Below are positions 8,828 through 18,918 of a stretch of DNA of 64,000 nt, piece by piece. The notes under the pieces were generated by a model, which searched no databases, was not told where the DNA came from, and saw nothing but the letters and a program-made list of their open reading frames with translations. The position numbers and the translations under genes are program-made. Origin of the DNA: Hevea brasiliensis (Eukaryota; Streptophyta; Magnoliopsida; Malpighiales; Euphorbiaceae); contig NC_079496.1 in assembly GCF_030052815.1 (NCBI RefSeq), positions 79,659,652 to 79,723,651 of the forward strand. The letters are read 5' to 3'. How positions within the stretch are numbered: position 1 is the first letter of the stretch; the number at the start of each line of letters is the position of its first letter.

Positions 8828-9640
8828 TGTTGTGGTGATGCCTTAAGTCGCAAGACTATGGCAAGTCTACGGTTACTCCTTTGTCTTTGGTACATGAGTT
8901 AAGATCATTGCATGCCACCTTAGAGGTTAATGATGAGGGCAAGCAACAGTTGCATGGCATGTACGGCCGGTGTTGATTGATCGATTAGAATGGCTACTCG
9001 TAATGATCGAAGTATCATAAGTCGTTGGGAGAAGTCCTACAGGCAAGAAACGAGTTCTCGATTAGAGATGATGGTTTCTTTGCTACACCAGGCGTAATAT
9101 GTGTTCCTATTGATGTTGAATTGAGGAAGATCATTTTGAAGGAAGCACATGAGTCTCCTTTGCCATGCACTCGGTGGCACAAAAATGTATAAAGGGTTAA
9201 AGGAGCATTCTTGGTGGATGGGTATGAAGAGAGATGTGGCGAGTTTATTTCTAAATGCCTAACTTGTCCAAGTAAAGGCAGAGCATCAAGTACCCGCTGG
9301 GTTGTTACATCCACTACCAGTACCAGAATGGAAATGGGAGAGAATAACAATGGATTTTGTGATGGGACTTCCAAGGACACAGAAGAGTCATGATGCAGTT
9401 TGGGTCATTGTTGACAGACTAACCAAGTCTGCTCATTTTCCGCCAAATCAATGGACTACGCTTTAGACAGATTGGCGATTGTACATCGATGAGATTGTGA
9501 GATTGCATGGAGTGCCGTATTCATCGTATCGTATGCAGATCCTAGGTTCACTTCTAGATTCCGGGGTAGTCTTGAGAGCCCTAGGAACTAGATTGAACTT
9601 CGATCGCATTCCATCCACGCATGCATGGCCACCGAGAGGG
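8828..9640 (+). pseudogene. A0 integrase N-terminal and catalytic core, frameshifted
   Basis: Matches the HHCC zinc-binding region and DDE core of A1 and A2 at DNA level, but no frame stays open for long. Recognisable pieces include the [12 protein letters not shown] segment (about 9330-9365) and [11 protein letters not shown] (about 9484-9515). Lesions are frequent and mostly sit where the other copies have CAG or CTG. Confidence 0.7.
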
Positions 9641-10358
9641 TAATTCAGATCTTGGAGGATATGCTACGGGCTTGTGTTATTGAGTTTGAGGGTAGTTGGG
9701 ATACACACTTGCCTTTGATTGAGTTTGCTTACAACAACAGCTACCAATCAAGCATTGGGATGCCTCCATATGAAGCTTTGTATGGCAGAAAATGTAGAAC
9801 CCCGTTGTGTTGGGATGACGTGGGTGAAAGAAAGATGATCGGACCCGAAATTGTTCAACAGACTGAAGAGAAAATCAGGGTGATCAGAGAGCGACTTAAA
9901 GTCGCATCGCATCACAATAGTCCTATGTTGATTTGAAAAGAAGGGACATTGAGTATGCAGTGGGTGAGAAAGTTTTCCTCAAGGTTTCTCCTTGGAAGAG
10001 GATTATGAGATTCGGCAGAAAGGGAAAACTAAGTCCTCGTTTTATCGGGCCATATGAGGTTCTGGAAAGAGTGGGTCCTTTGGCTTATCGGTTGGCACTA
10101 CCTCCAGAGTTGGAGAAGATACATAATGTCTTCCATGTGTCTATGTTAAGGAGGTATCGATCAGACCCATCTCATGTACTACCAGTAGAGGAAATTGAAG
10201 TGAATCCAGACCTCACATATGAAGAAGAACCCATAGAGATTCTGGCATATGAGGTGAAGCAGCTACGGAACAAGCAGATACCGTTGGTAAAAGTGCTGTG
10301 GAACCATCATTCGGGCCAGGAGGCTACTTGGGAACGAGAGGAGGACATGAGGAGATAG
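9625..10358 (+). pseudogene. A0 integrase C-terminal part with chromodomain-like end
   Basis: Two overlapping open stretches (9625-9936 and 9933-10358) with one frameshift at about 9905-9935. The first has the end of the catalytic core: ERVIQILEDMLRACV, SWDTHLPLIEFAYNNSYQSS, PPYEALYGRKCRTPLCW. The second has VGEKVFLKVSPWKRIMRFG and GKLSPRFIGPYEVLERVG (the GPY/F module), then VKVLWNHHSGQEATWEREEDM, a chromodomain-like C-terminus as in Tekay chromoviruses. Such chromodomains are thought to steer integration to heterochromatin. The stop is just before the polypurine tract. Confidence 0.82.
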
Positions 10359-10411
10359 CACCCATAGCTATTCATACATTGATACCAGGTAAAATTTCGA
10401 GACGAAATTTA

Positions 10412-10426
10412 TTTAAGGGGGGGAGA
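10412..10426 (+). other. A0 polypurine tract
   Basis: AAGGGGGGGAGA directly before LTR1, the expected primer for plus-strand DNA synthesis. A1 has the same tract at 18905-18916; A2 has a variant at 27405-27415. Confidence 0.7.
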
Positions 10427-10969
10427 CTTGTAACACCCCCGTTGTATAGCCTAGTATATTTCACTGTTCCGGAGACCGGTGTCGGTCCGGACAATTAATG
10501 GGATTAGGGCCACACTTAAGACAATTTGAGAAGCCATAAACACAAATAATTAGTAATGTTTAATTAGTTAACTATAAATAAGAAAAACAGAACATAAGAG
10601 GTTAAACGAAATGAGAGTCACAAATGATGAGTGACCTCCTGAACGAGCATGGAAGTTATTTTAAACTCAAATTTGAACCGTAAAAGTGACGCTGCGATCC
10701 TTAGGACCCTTATGAACACAAGTGGAAAAGAGAAAATTATGAAAAGAACGTTAAGTCGGTCAAATAATTAGGTCGTGAGCGGAAGAAATATTGGATTATT
10801 TGCAAACCGGATGAACGCGAGGGGCAATTTGGTCAATTGACCAGAGTCGACTCTGACCTAATCACAAATAAAATCGGAGAAAAGAAAATTTCGGAATTGA
10901 CAATAGAATTAAAGAACTAATAAAAAAATAAAAAAAAAAGAGAAAAGGAAAGAGTTTGGAAAAGTAAAA

Positions 10970-10999
10970 AGTTATGACATCATGCATGATGTCATAACT
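10970..10999. promoter_or_regulatory. 30-bp perfect palindrome in LTR1
   Basis: AGTTATGACATCATG followed directly by its reverse complement. Each arm holds a TGACATCA half-site of the bZIP/CRE-like type, about 60 bp upstream of the TATA box. Confidence 0.7.
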
Positions 11000-11059
11000 A
11001 AATTCATAAATTGAATTAATTAATTGGGATTTTTCTTGTGGTCTTCCATAACTAAAATT

Positions 11060-11067
11060 TATAAAAG
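11060..11067 (+). promoter_or_regulatory. LTR1 TATA box (TATAAAAG)
   Basis: TTTATAAAAGAAA, followed by a CTTCTTCCC/CTCACTTTC pyrimidine-rich start region. The same motif is at 19548 in LTR2 and 28052 in LTR3. Confidence 0.5.
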
Positions 11068-11692
11068 AAAATAAAAGAAAAAAAAAGTTTAGAAAGCTCT
11101 TCTTCCCGTAGCTCACTTTCATTCTCCCTCTCCCTCACCCAAAACCTTCATTAAAGCTCATTTTGAGCTTGATTAAATCCCTAACTCCACCATAGAAAGT
11201 TAAACCTCCAATATTAAACCTTGATTTCAAGCCTTGATAGAGGACTTGACAACAAAAAAAAAAAAAGAAAGGAAGAAGTTTGAAGGAAAGAAATTCTGCA
11301 CTAAGGTTAGTAGATTAAATTTGATTTTTTTTGTTGAATTAGTTGTGTTATTAGTCTAATTAACTAGAAACTAAAGAAATGAAATAAAAAAAAAATTGTG
11401 AAGGACAAACTAAAATTTGGGCAGCTTGAGAGGAGTATGATTTACATGAATTTGATGCATTAGAATAAGTTTAAAAGCTTTGATTAGTGAATGGTTAAGG
11501 TTAAGTGCACTAGTTGTGATTTAATGCATGAGATGGAAGAGCTAGGGTTTGAATGTTAGGGTCTTGAGGAAAAATTTAGGAGAAATGCATAAATGGCATG
11601 TTTAACCTATTGTGAAATGAAATAATGGTCAATTATGACCAAATAAGTTGTGTGGGAATGGTAGGAAATTAAACCAAATTCGTAGGTTTAAA

Positions 11693-11716
11693 GGTCATGC
11701 TGCTGGCAGCATGACC
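11693..11716. repeat. Inverted repeat GGTCATGCTGC in LTR1
   Basis: 11-bp arms GGTCATGCTGC and GCAGCATGACC with a 2-nt loop, downstream of the TATA box, so probably transcribed. LTR2 has it at 20179-20202. Confidence 0.7.
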
Positions 11717-11898
11717 AAACCCACTTTGAAGGACCAAAACTCAAATTTTACAAGTCCAATTGATATGCCACCAATTGGAGATGAAAATAGACATAAAAGA
11801 GCACAATTTTCATTAAGGAACCATGACCAAAAACTGACCAAAACTTGGTGAAACAATTGACCAAAGCGAATTGATTGCAGGCTGCCCTGCACCAAAAC

Positions 11899-11931
11899 TG
11901 ACCAAATGAACAGTAACTGTTCATTTGGTCA
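11899..11931. repeat. 33-bp inverted repeat TGACCAAATGAACAGT in LTR1
   Basis: 16-bp arms TGACCAAATGAACAGT and its complement around a single A. Also at 20386-20418 and 28892-28924. Related inverted repeats occur in the E (about 41571) and F (48381) LTRs. Confidence 0.75.
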
Positions 11932-13401
11932 TAACTCGAGCTAGGTAGGTCAAATTGACCTGAAATGTTACCAGCAATTAGATATGATATAGACCTAAAA
12001 CTTTCATGAAGAACACCAACCCAAATTAGGCCATTAACTCATTCAAATCATTGAGCAAATTTAAAATTACTGTACTGAAACTCTGCAGAATTATCAGTTG
12101 AGCAGCAATGTTTGGATGGCTATAACTCTCTCTAGAAAACTCGGATTTAGGCGATTCTTGAACCGATGGAAACCTGAGACATAGTAGAACATTTCATATG
12201 AAGAAAGTGAGACCAAATTATGAACTTAACTTTATCAAATTACTGACCAAAGTTGGATCAAAATCTGCCAGAACCCAAAATTGCAGCATGAACAGTGCAC
12301 GTGAACAGTAAACTTATTTTGACCATAACTTGAGCTACAAAACTCCGATTGAGGTGATCCAAAAATGAGAATACACTTAAGACAATAAGGAACATTTTCT
12401 ATGAAGGAAGTTTTGTCAAATTCCAACAGTAGATCGACCAATGGAATAGTGCAACTTCGGAGCACAAAGCGAAAATTGGCAATTTTGCCAAAATGACCTA
12501 TGCTTTGAAAAAGTGACCAAAACCAACAAGTTTCATGAACAAAATGTGGTATGTGGGTGAAGTTGGAGTTCCCATACCTATTAATCCTTAGAAAGTCAAT
12601 TATTTGACTTAAATAGTGCAGTGAATAGTAACCCGAAACACAAAATTTCGAGAACGTCGAATTTAACACGTTAGAAATAGGTAAATGCGAAGTTAAAATT
12701 TATTTTGGGATTTATGTTAAGTTCTAGTACTGAAACATTGTAAAATTTTGTGTTTCAGTTGAAAAGAATATCGGGAAGGAACCCGAGGAAACGAGTCGAG
12801 GTTAAGGGACGACTCGCTTGAGGTTTGTGCACAATAAACCCTATTTAAGCATTTTATCCTTGAAAAATTGATTTATTACGCATTATGAATTCATGAATTT
12901 TTGTGTTGCCACCTTGTGATCACATTGTAACTTTGGAAAATTGATTTGATTTTTGTATGCAATATTTGAATGAAATGTTTGAAACGAATTTTTGATTAAC
13001 ACTTAGCATGACAGTTACTTATCATGCCTCCTCCATTTATGGGGTTGAGATCGTTTATTTTCCTCCCTCTCTGGCTTGCCAGTTGAGGTTGTAGATCGGA
13101 TGAGTACTCATTAGCTAGCTAGCCACCTCCCTCATTGGTTTCGATTAATGGGGTTGAGATTGCTTTGTCGTGGTGTACAACACGGCATTGATCGGAAATT
13201 TTGTGTCATGGCTTAAGTTGTGTACGACTTTGGCAACACTGTGTTTACGCAATTGTTTGACTAAACTGTTGTTTAATATATTATTTGACAAAATGAGTTG
13301 TTATGAGCTTGATATTTGTGAAATGTGATTGTGAAGTATTCAAATTATGTTTCATCAATAAATGATTTATGTATCACATTTTAAATCTTTATTGTGCACC
13401 A

Positions 13402-13421
13402 CTGAGTATGTTTATACTCAG
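13402..13421 (+). repeat. Conserved stem-loop in LTR1
   Basis: CTGAGTAT, loop GTTT, ATACTCAG, just after GTGCACCA. LTR2 (21890-21909) and LTR3 (30396-30415) have the same stem; families C, D, E and F have different but still paired stems at the matching place. Confidence 0.65.
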
Positions 13422-14102
13422 CGATAGTTTAATTTACTGTCGCAGATCAAAGCAAGGAGAAAGCAGCAGAGTGAGCTGCGGAATTGACAAGATCTTTTTG
13501 ATCCCTTTTTGTACGGGTATTGTTTTATACCCTTATGGTTATTTTGATGTAAATACTGTAATGTCATAAGTATCAATGTAAATTGAGCAGTTGTAAATAA
13601 ATTGTAATAATATTGTTTTGGGTTTGTTTCTGTAAATTTAATATTTGTAAACATGAATTTTCTACTTTATGTTTTGTAAATGAAAATATTAAATACTTTG
13701 AGATGAGAAATCTTGATTTGTATTGTGAAATTATTTGAAGTGCCTTGATTGAGTTGATTTGAGAATTATTGGTGGTTGGGAGTTGTGAAATATTTTTGGA
13801 AGTGCTTTTTACAGGTATTTGAAGAACTGGTTTCTCAAAATACAGAGGGAACTCTGTCAAAATTTTTATAAAATTTGCGACAAAATTTGAATGGACAAAA
13901 TTTTTTACTAGTATTTAAACTTTGAATAAATAGTTTTTAATTCTTACCAAAATGCTCACCACTTCCAAAATGTAAGAAAATTGTTTTAAAATCCCTTGTA
14001 GGGTACTTAATGAGTTATCGGTAGGTGAAGTTCGGTAGTTCATTAAGTATTCTACGGGAGCATGTTATGCCTTACGGAGGGATAAGGTGTGACATGTTTT
14101 AG

Positions 14103-14114
14103 TGGTATCAGAGC
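14103..14114 (+). other. A1 primer binding site
   Basis: TGGTATCAGAGC, complementary to the 3' end of initiator tRNA-Met, 8 nt after LTR1. Confidence 0.9.
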
Positions 14115-14281
14115 ATGGTTTTTGAATAAATTTTGACTGTGTATGAATATTTTATTGATAAGTACAACTGCTCAAGAGTCTTTAATTGATACATATGACA
14201 TATTTACATCATGAATATGCACTAACGGAGGTCAACCTCCTTGTGTTTGATCTCAGGAAGTAGAAAATTGTGAAAAACGGA

Positions 14282-15478
14282 ATGGAAGGAGGAGATCATT
14301 CCGAAGAACAATCTGTTGAGGCTGAGGTTCAAGGGGAAGCCCCAGCACTCCAGAATGTGAGTGGGTCAGCCACTCCGGCTCCTGCTCCAGCACCGCAGTT
14401 TCCTGCTCAATTTATGCAGCAGATGGCTGCCTTCTTTCAGCAAATGGCGGGTAATGTGCCACCCCAAGCTCAAATGCCGATGCATGGCACAACCACGACC
14501 CTCGGCTCGGCAATATGAAAAGCGATGAAATTTGGGGCTCACCGAGTTTAAAGGCACCGTGGATCCACCGAAGCGAGCAGTGGTTGGAAAGAATGGAGCA
14601 GGTTTTTAGAAAGGCTGCGATTATCTGAAGAAATGAAGTTTGAGTATTCGTCTCCTTATTACATGGGGATGCCTATGAATGGTGGAAGACCATCCCCACG
14701 ACTGGTGGAGCCACTGTGTTAACACAGTCGGACTTCTTGAGGAGTTCAGGCGAAATGGGTTCCGATGCATATGTGGACATGAAGTTGCAAGAATTTACGA
14801 GTTTAAAACAAGGGAACCGAATGCGAGAATATGAGAGAGATTTTTCAAGACTAAGCCACTATCTTTGGAAGCTTAGTCTCCACCCAGCAGACGATGCAAG
14901 AGGTTTGAGTCAGGCTAAGGCGAGTGCGAGAATGCAAGTTGTGGGTTTGGACATCAAAATTTTCTGAATTGATCTCACAAGCCTTGGAAATAGAAAGGAT
15001 AGAATCTGAAGGCGGTGAAGAAGGGTTCACAAGAGAAAGAGAAAAGCGAAAAGATTCTTGAACAAACATGCGGAAGTGGTTGCAGGAAGAGGAAAGCAGT
15101 TTGGGGATCTAGCTCCGTAGAGGCAGAGGTAGATTTTACGGCCAAAGACCACCCGATGCAGTCGGCCAGACCAATGAGCACCCGAGGATCTCTATCGGTC
15201 CGGTAGTGTGAAACGTGTGGTAGAACACATGGTGGGGTTTGTTTCAAGGCTACTGGTGCATGTTTTAACTATGGAGGAAGCAGACATTTCGCTAAGGATT
15301 GCACTAGTCCGCGCCGGTCTGGATCATTCACTACATCTGAAGGATCAGCTCAAGTCTCTGCACCCAGGGTCACGATCATTGCTAGAGGCGAGAGGCGGTA
15401 GAGTCTGGTAACACCCCTGGAAGTCAGAGCACTGTTAACCAGCCAACATCCAGTGGCGCACCAGTTAGAGTATATACC
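14282..15478 (+). pseudogene. A1 gag, multiply frameshifted
   Basis: The ATG at 14282 opens MEGGDHSEEQSVEAEVQG, followed by an Ala/Pro-rich segment and QFMQQMAAFFQQMAGNVPPQ. This is the N-terminus of gag for the family and runs open to 14518. The capsid-like domain (14530-14990) and zinc knuckle (about 15255-15305) are recognisable by alignment to A2 but are broken by many 1-3 nt changes. The first knuckle cysteine codon pair reads as a Tyr codon (TTTTAACTATGGAGG against TTTTAACTGTGGAGG in A2). Nearly all changes sit at CAG or CTG triplets. This is the most damaged gag of the array. Confidence 0.8.
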
Positions 15479-15919
15479 ATGCGTCAAAGGGAAGAGGCTG
15501 AAACATCAGATGTTGTAGCTGGTAATTTCTCCATCCTTGACAAAGATGTGCATGTGTTATTTGATCCTGGCTCCACACATTCGTATGTTAGTGCTAGTGT
15601 GATGTGTTCTACTACTATTCTGTGTGTACCAATGGACTATGATGTGTTAGTAACTAGTCCATTAGGCCGAGGTCGGGTAAATAGGCTATATAGAGCGTCC
15701 TTTGGTGATCCAAGGACACACTTTTGTCTGATTTAATTGAAATGCCCTTGAGATTATGACATTATCTTGGGCATGGATTGGTTAGCTTGAGCATCATGCT
15801 ATGATTGATTTGTAGATTGAAAACGATCACTTTTGGTCTTCCTCGGTATGGTGATGTAGTAATGTCTGAGGGAGAGGCGATTATTGCCTTCAAACATCAT
15901 TTAATTTGCAGCTAGAAAA
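15479..15919 (+). pseudogene. A1 protease region, frameshifted
   Basis: The first 85 codons (15479-15736) are open with the aspartic protease motif LFDPGSTHS, then the frame fails at about 15668, where AGGCCGAGGTCGGG replaces the A2 sequence AGGCCAGGAGGTCAGGG. The remainder matches A2 up to the RT with further small indels. Protease cuts the Gag-Pol polyprotein; this copy is not open as sequenced. Confidence 0.78.
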
Positions 15920-17275
15920 ATGATTAGAAAAGGGTGTGAGGCGAACTTGGCACATGTGAAATACACCCAAGTGCGGAGTCCAGCACTGAACCACAATCCT
16001 ACGGTAAGTGACTTTCCGGATGTGTTTCCTGATGAATTGCCAGGATTACCTCGAGCGAAGTGCGATTTGAAATTGATGTTATGCAGTGTGGACCCAATCT
16101 CCATAACGCCATACAGAATGGTACCAGCAGAACTAAAAGAATTGAAAGTGCAGTTGCAAGAGTTACTTGATAAGGGTTTCATTCGCCCTAGTGTGTCACC
16201 TTGGGGAGCGCCAGTATTATTTGTAAAGAAGAAGGATGGCACTCTCCGGCTATGCATTGACTATCAGCAGTTGAATAAGGTGAAAATAAAGAACAGATAC
16301 CCATTACCCCGTATTGATGACTTGTTTGATCAGTTGAAGTGCGGTATATTCTCCAAAATTGACCTGAGATCAGGTTATTATCAGCTGAAAGTACAAGAGC
16401 AGAGTATTTCTAAAACTGCCTTCAGAACCCGTTATGGCCATTATGAATTCCTAGTCATGCCATTCGGGTTAACCAATGCTCCGGCTGCTTTTATGGATCT
16501 GATGAACACTATTTTCAGACCATACCTCGACCAGTTTGTTGTGGTATTTATCGATTATATATTAGTCTATTCGAGGAATGCAGAAGAGCATGATAGACAT
16601 CTGTGGATTGTACTGCAAACTTTGAGGGAGAAACAGCTATATGCCAAATTGTCGAAGTGTGAATTTTGGCTGAAGGAGATATCCTTTTTGGGGCATGTAG
16701 TGTCAGAAGAGGGCATTAAGGTAGATCCTAGCAAGATTGAAGCTGTCCTTAATTGGAAGCCACCCAAAAATGTCACAGAGATTCGTAGTTTTCTGGGTTT
16801 AGCTGGATACTACCGTAGATTTGTGAAGGGATTCTCCATGTTGGCATCTCCATTGACCAAGCTGCTTAGAAAAGATGTAAAATTTCAGTGGACGGATAAA
16901 TGCCAACAGAGTTTCGATGAATTGAAGAAATGTTTGACTGAAGCTCCAGTCCTGACTTTACCTACACCGGGTAAAGAATATACAGTCTACAGCGATGCTT
17001 CTCATAATGGGTTAGGTTGTGTGTTGATGCAAGATCGAAATGTCATTGCCTATGCATCACGCCAGCTAAAACCGCATGAGAGGAATTATCCGACACATGA
17101 TTTGGAGCTTGCAGCTATTGTGTTTGCTCTTAAGATCTGGAGACATTATTTGTATGGGGAGAAGTGTTACATTTACACAGATCATAAGAGTTTGAAGTAT
17201 TTGGGCACACAGAAAGAGTTAAATTTTATAAAGAGGAGATGGTTAGAAATGATAAAGACTATGATTATGCGATAG
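15920..17275 (+). pseudogene. A1 reverse transcriptase and RNase H, long open stretch with altered catalytic site
   Basis: 451 codons are open. RT motifs are all recognisable: [46 protein letters not shown]. The catalytic motif reads FIDYILVYS: the second aspartate is Tyr (GAT to TAT at 16556-16558), which should abolish polymerase activity. The thumb/connection ([32 protein letters not shown]) leads into RNase H with [34 protein letters not shown] and [10 protein letters not shown]. The end (about 17220-17275) shifts frame at AAATTTTATAAAGAGGAG against AATTTGAGACAGAGGAG in A2. A1 and A2 share the Tyr change, A0 does not. Confidence 0.88.
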
Positions 17276-17875
17276 ACTATCAGCCAGGGAAAGCTAATGT
17301 TGTAGCTGATGCCTTAAGTCGCAAGACTATGGCAAGTCTACGGGTTACTCTTTTGTCTTTGGTACATGAGTTAAGATCATTGCATGCCAGCTTAGAGGTT
17401 AATGATGAGGGGCAAGCAACAGTTGCATGGCATGTACAGCCAGTGTTGATTGATCAGATTAGAATGGCTACTCAGAATGATCAGAAGTATCATAAGCTGT
17501 TGGGAGAAGTCCGGCAGGGCAAGAAACCAGAGTTCTCAGTTAGAGATGATGGTTTCTTTGCTACACAGAGCGAGAATATGTGTTCCTATTGATGTTGAAT
17601 TGAGGAAGATCATTTTGAAGGAAGCACATGAGTCTCCTTTTGCCATGCACCCTGGTGGCACAAAAATGTATAAAGGGTTAAAGGAGCATTACTGGTGGAT
17701 GGGTATGAAGAGAGATGTGGCAGAGTTTATTTCTAAATGCCTAACTTGTCGACAAGTAAAGCGAGCATCAAGTACCATTTGGGTTGTTACATCCACTACC
17801 AGTACCAGAATGGAAATGGGAGAGAATAACAATGGATTTTGTGATGGGACTTCCAAGGACACAGAAGAGTCATGA
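17239..17875 (+). pseudogene. A1 RNase H end and integrase zinc-binding region, frameshifted
   Basis: Two overlapping frames. The first (17239-17592) has the RNase H tail with [15 protein letters not shown], then the linker up to the [10 protein letters not shown] segment. A shift near 17565-17590 moves to the frame of 17450-17875, which holds the HHCC zinc-binding domain: [17 protein letters not shown] then CLTCRQVK. This domain supports integrase assembly. The reading shifts again near 17755-17785 before the catalytic core. Confidence 0.8.
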
Positions 17876-18848
17876 TGCAGTTTGGGTCATTGTTGACAGA
17901 CTAACCAAGTCTGCTCATTTTCTGCCAGTCCGAATGGACTACAGTTTGGACAGATTGGCCAGATTGTACATCGATGAGATTGTGAGATTGCATGGAGTGC
18001 CAGTATCTATCGTATCAGACAGAGATCCTAGGTTCACTTCTAGATTCTGGGGTAGTCTTCAGAGAGCCCTAGGAACTAGATTGAACTTGATCTTGCATTC
18101 CATCCACGACGGATGGCGATGCGAGAGGGTAATTCAGATCTTGGAGGATATGCTACGGGCTTGTGTTATTGAGTTTGAGGGTAGTTGGGATACACACTTG
18201 CCTTTGATTGAGTTTGCTTACAACAACAGCTACCAATCAAGCATTGGGATGCCTCCATATGAAGCTTTGTATGGCAGAAAATGTAGAACCCCGTTGTGTT
18301 GGGATGACGTGGGTGAAAGAAAGATGATCGGACCCGAAATTGTTCAACAGACTGAAGAGAAAATCAGGGTGATCAGAGATCGACTTAAAGCTGCATCAGA
18401 CCGTCAAAAGTCCTATGTTGATTTGAAAAGAAGGGACATTGAGTATGTAGTGGGTGAGAAAGTTTTCCTCAAGGTTTCTCCTTGGAAGAGGATTATGAGA
18501 TTCGGCAGAAAGGGAAAACTAAGTCCTCGTTTTATCGGGCCATATGAGGTTCTGGAAAGAGTGGGTCCTTTGGCTTATCGGTTGGCACTACCTCCAGAGT
18601 TGGAGAAGATACATAATGTCTTCCATGTGTCTATGTTAAGGAGGTATCGATCAAACCCATCTCATGTACTACCAGTAGAGGAAATTGAAGTGAATCCAGA
18701 CCTCACATATGAAGAAGAACCCATAGAGATTCTGGCATATGAGGTGAAGCAGCTACGGAACAAGCAGATACCGTTGGTAAAAGTGTTGTGGAACCATCAT
18801 TCGGGCCAGGAGGCTACTTGGGAACGAGAGGAGGACATGAGGAGATAG
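17784..18848 (+). pseudogene. A1 integrase core, GPY module and chromodomain (open stretch)
   Basis: 354 open codons. The first acidic residue is in [13 protein letters not shown], the second in [16 protein letters not shown], and the glutamate in CERVIQILEDML, so the D, D, E set is present. The tract just before that glutamate (LHSIHDGWRC) is altered from the usual FHPQTDGQS-type sequence, again at CAG/CTG positions. The C-terminal half has VGEKVFLKVSPWK, GPYEVLERVG and the chromodomain-like VKVLWNHHSGQEATWE. This is the most intact integrase stretch in the window. It catalyses insertion of the cDNA into chromosomes. Confidence 0.85.
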
Positions 18849-18918
18849 CACCCATAGCTATTCATACATTGATACCAGGTAAAATTTCGAGACGAAATTT
18901 ATTTAAGGGGGGGAGACT

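Larger units (their letters stand above)
10429..14094 (+). mobile_element. LTR1 of the A array (shared by A0 and A1)
   Basis: About 3.67 kb, from TGTAACACCCCC to GTGTGACA, preceded by a polypurine tract and followed after 8 nt by the primer site. It contains a 30-bp palindrome (10970), a TATA box (11060), two inverted repeats (11693, 11899) and a hairpin (13402). The minus-strand open frames here recur in LTR2 and LTR3 only because the LTRs are nearly identical. LTR1 differs from LTR2 and LTR3 at some shared sites, for example AAACTAAAATTT against AAACTGAAATTT near 11410. Confidence 0.9.

Noticed and set aside
11648..11851. Plus-strand 67-codon ORF identical in all three A LTRs (also 20134, 28641)
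   Set aside because: Same reason: identical LTRs. It spans inverted repeats and has no coding character.
12235..12669. Minus-strand ORF of 144 codons in LTR1, with partial copies in LTR2 and LTR3
   Set aside because: The LTRs are nearly identical, so recurrence is no evidence of selection; the frame is broken in LTR2 and LTR3 by single changes and has no recognisable domain.
14500..15440. RIP-like or APOBEC-like hypermutation as the cause of A1 decay
   Set aside because: The changes are mostly indels and CTG to CCG type, not the C-to-T or G-to-A changes such processes give.
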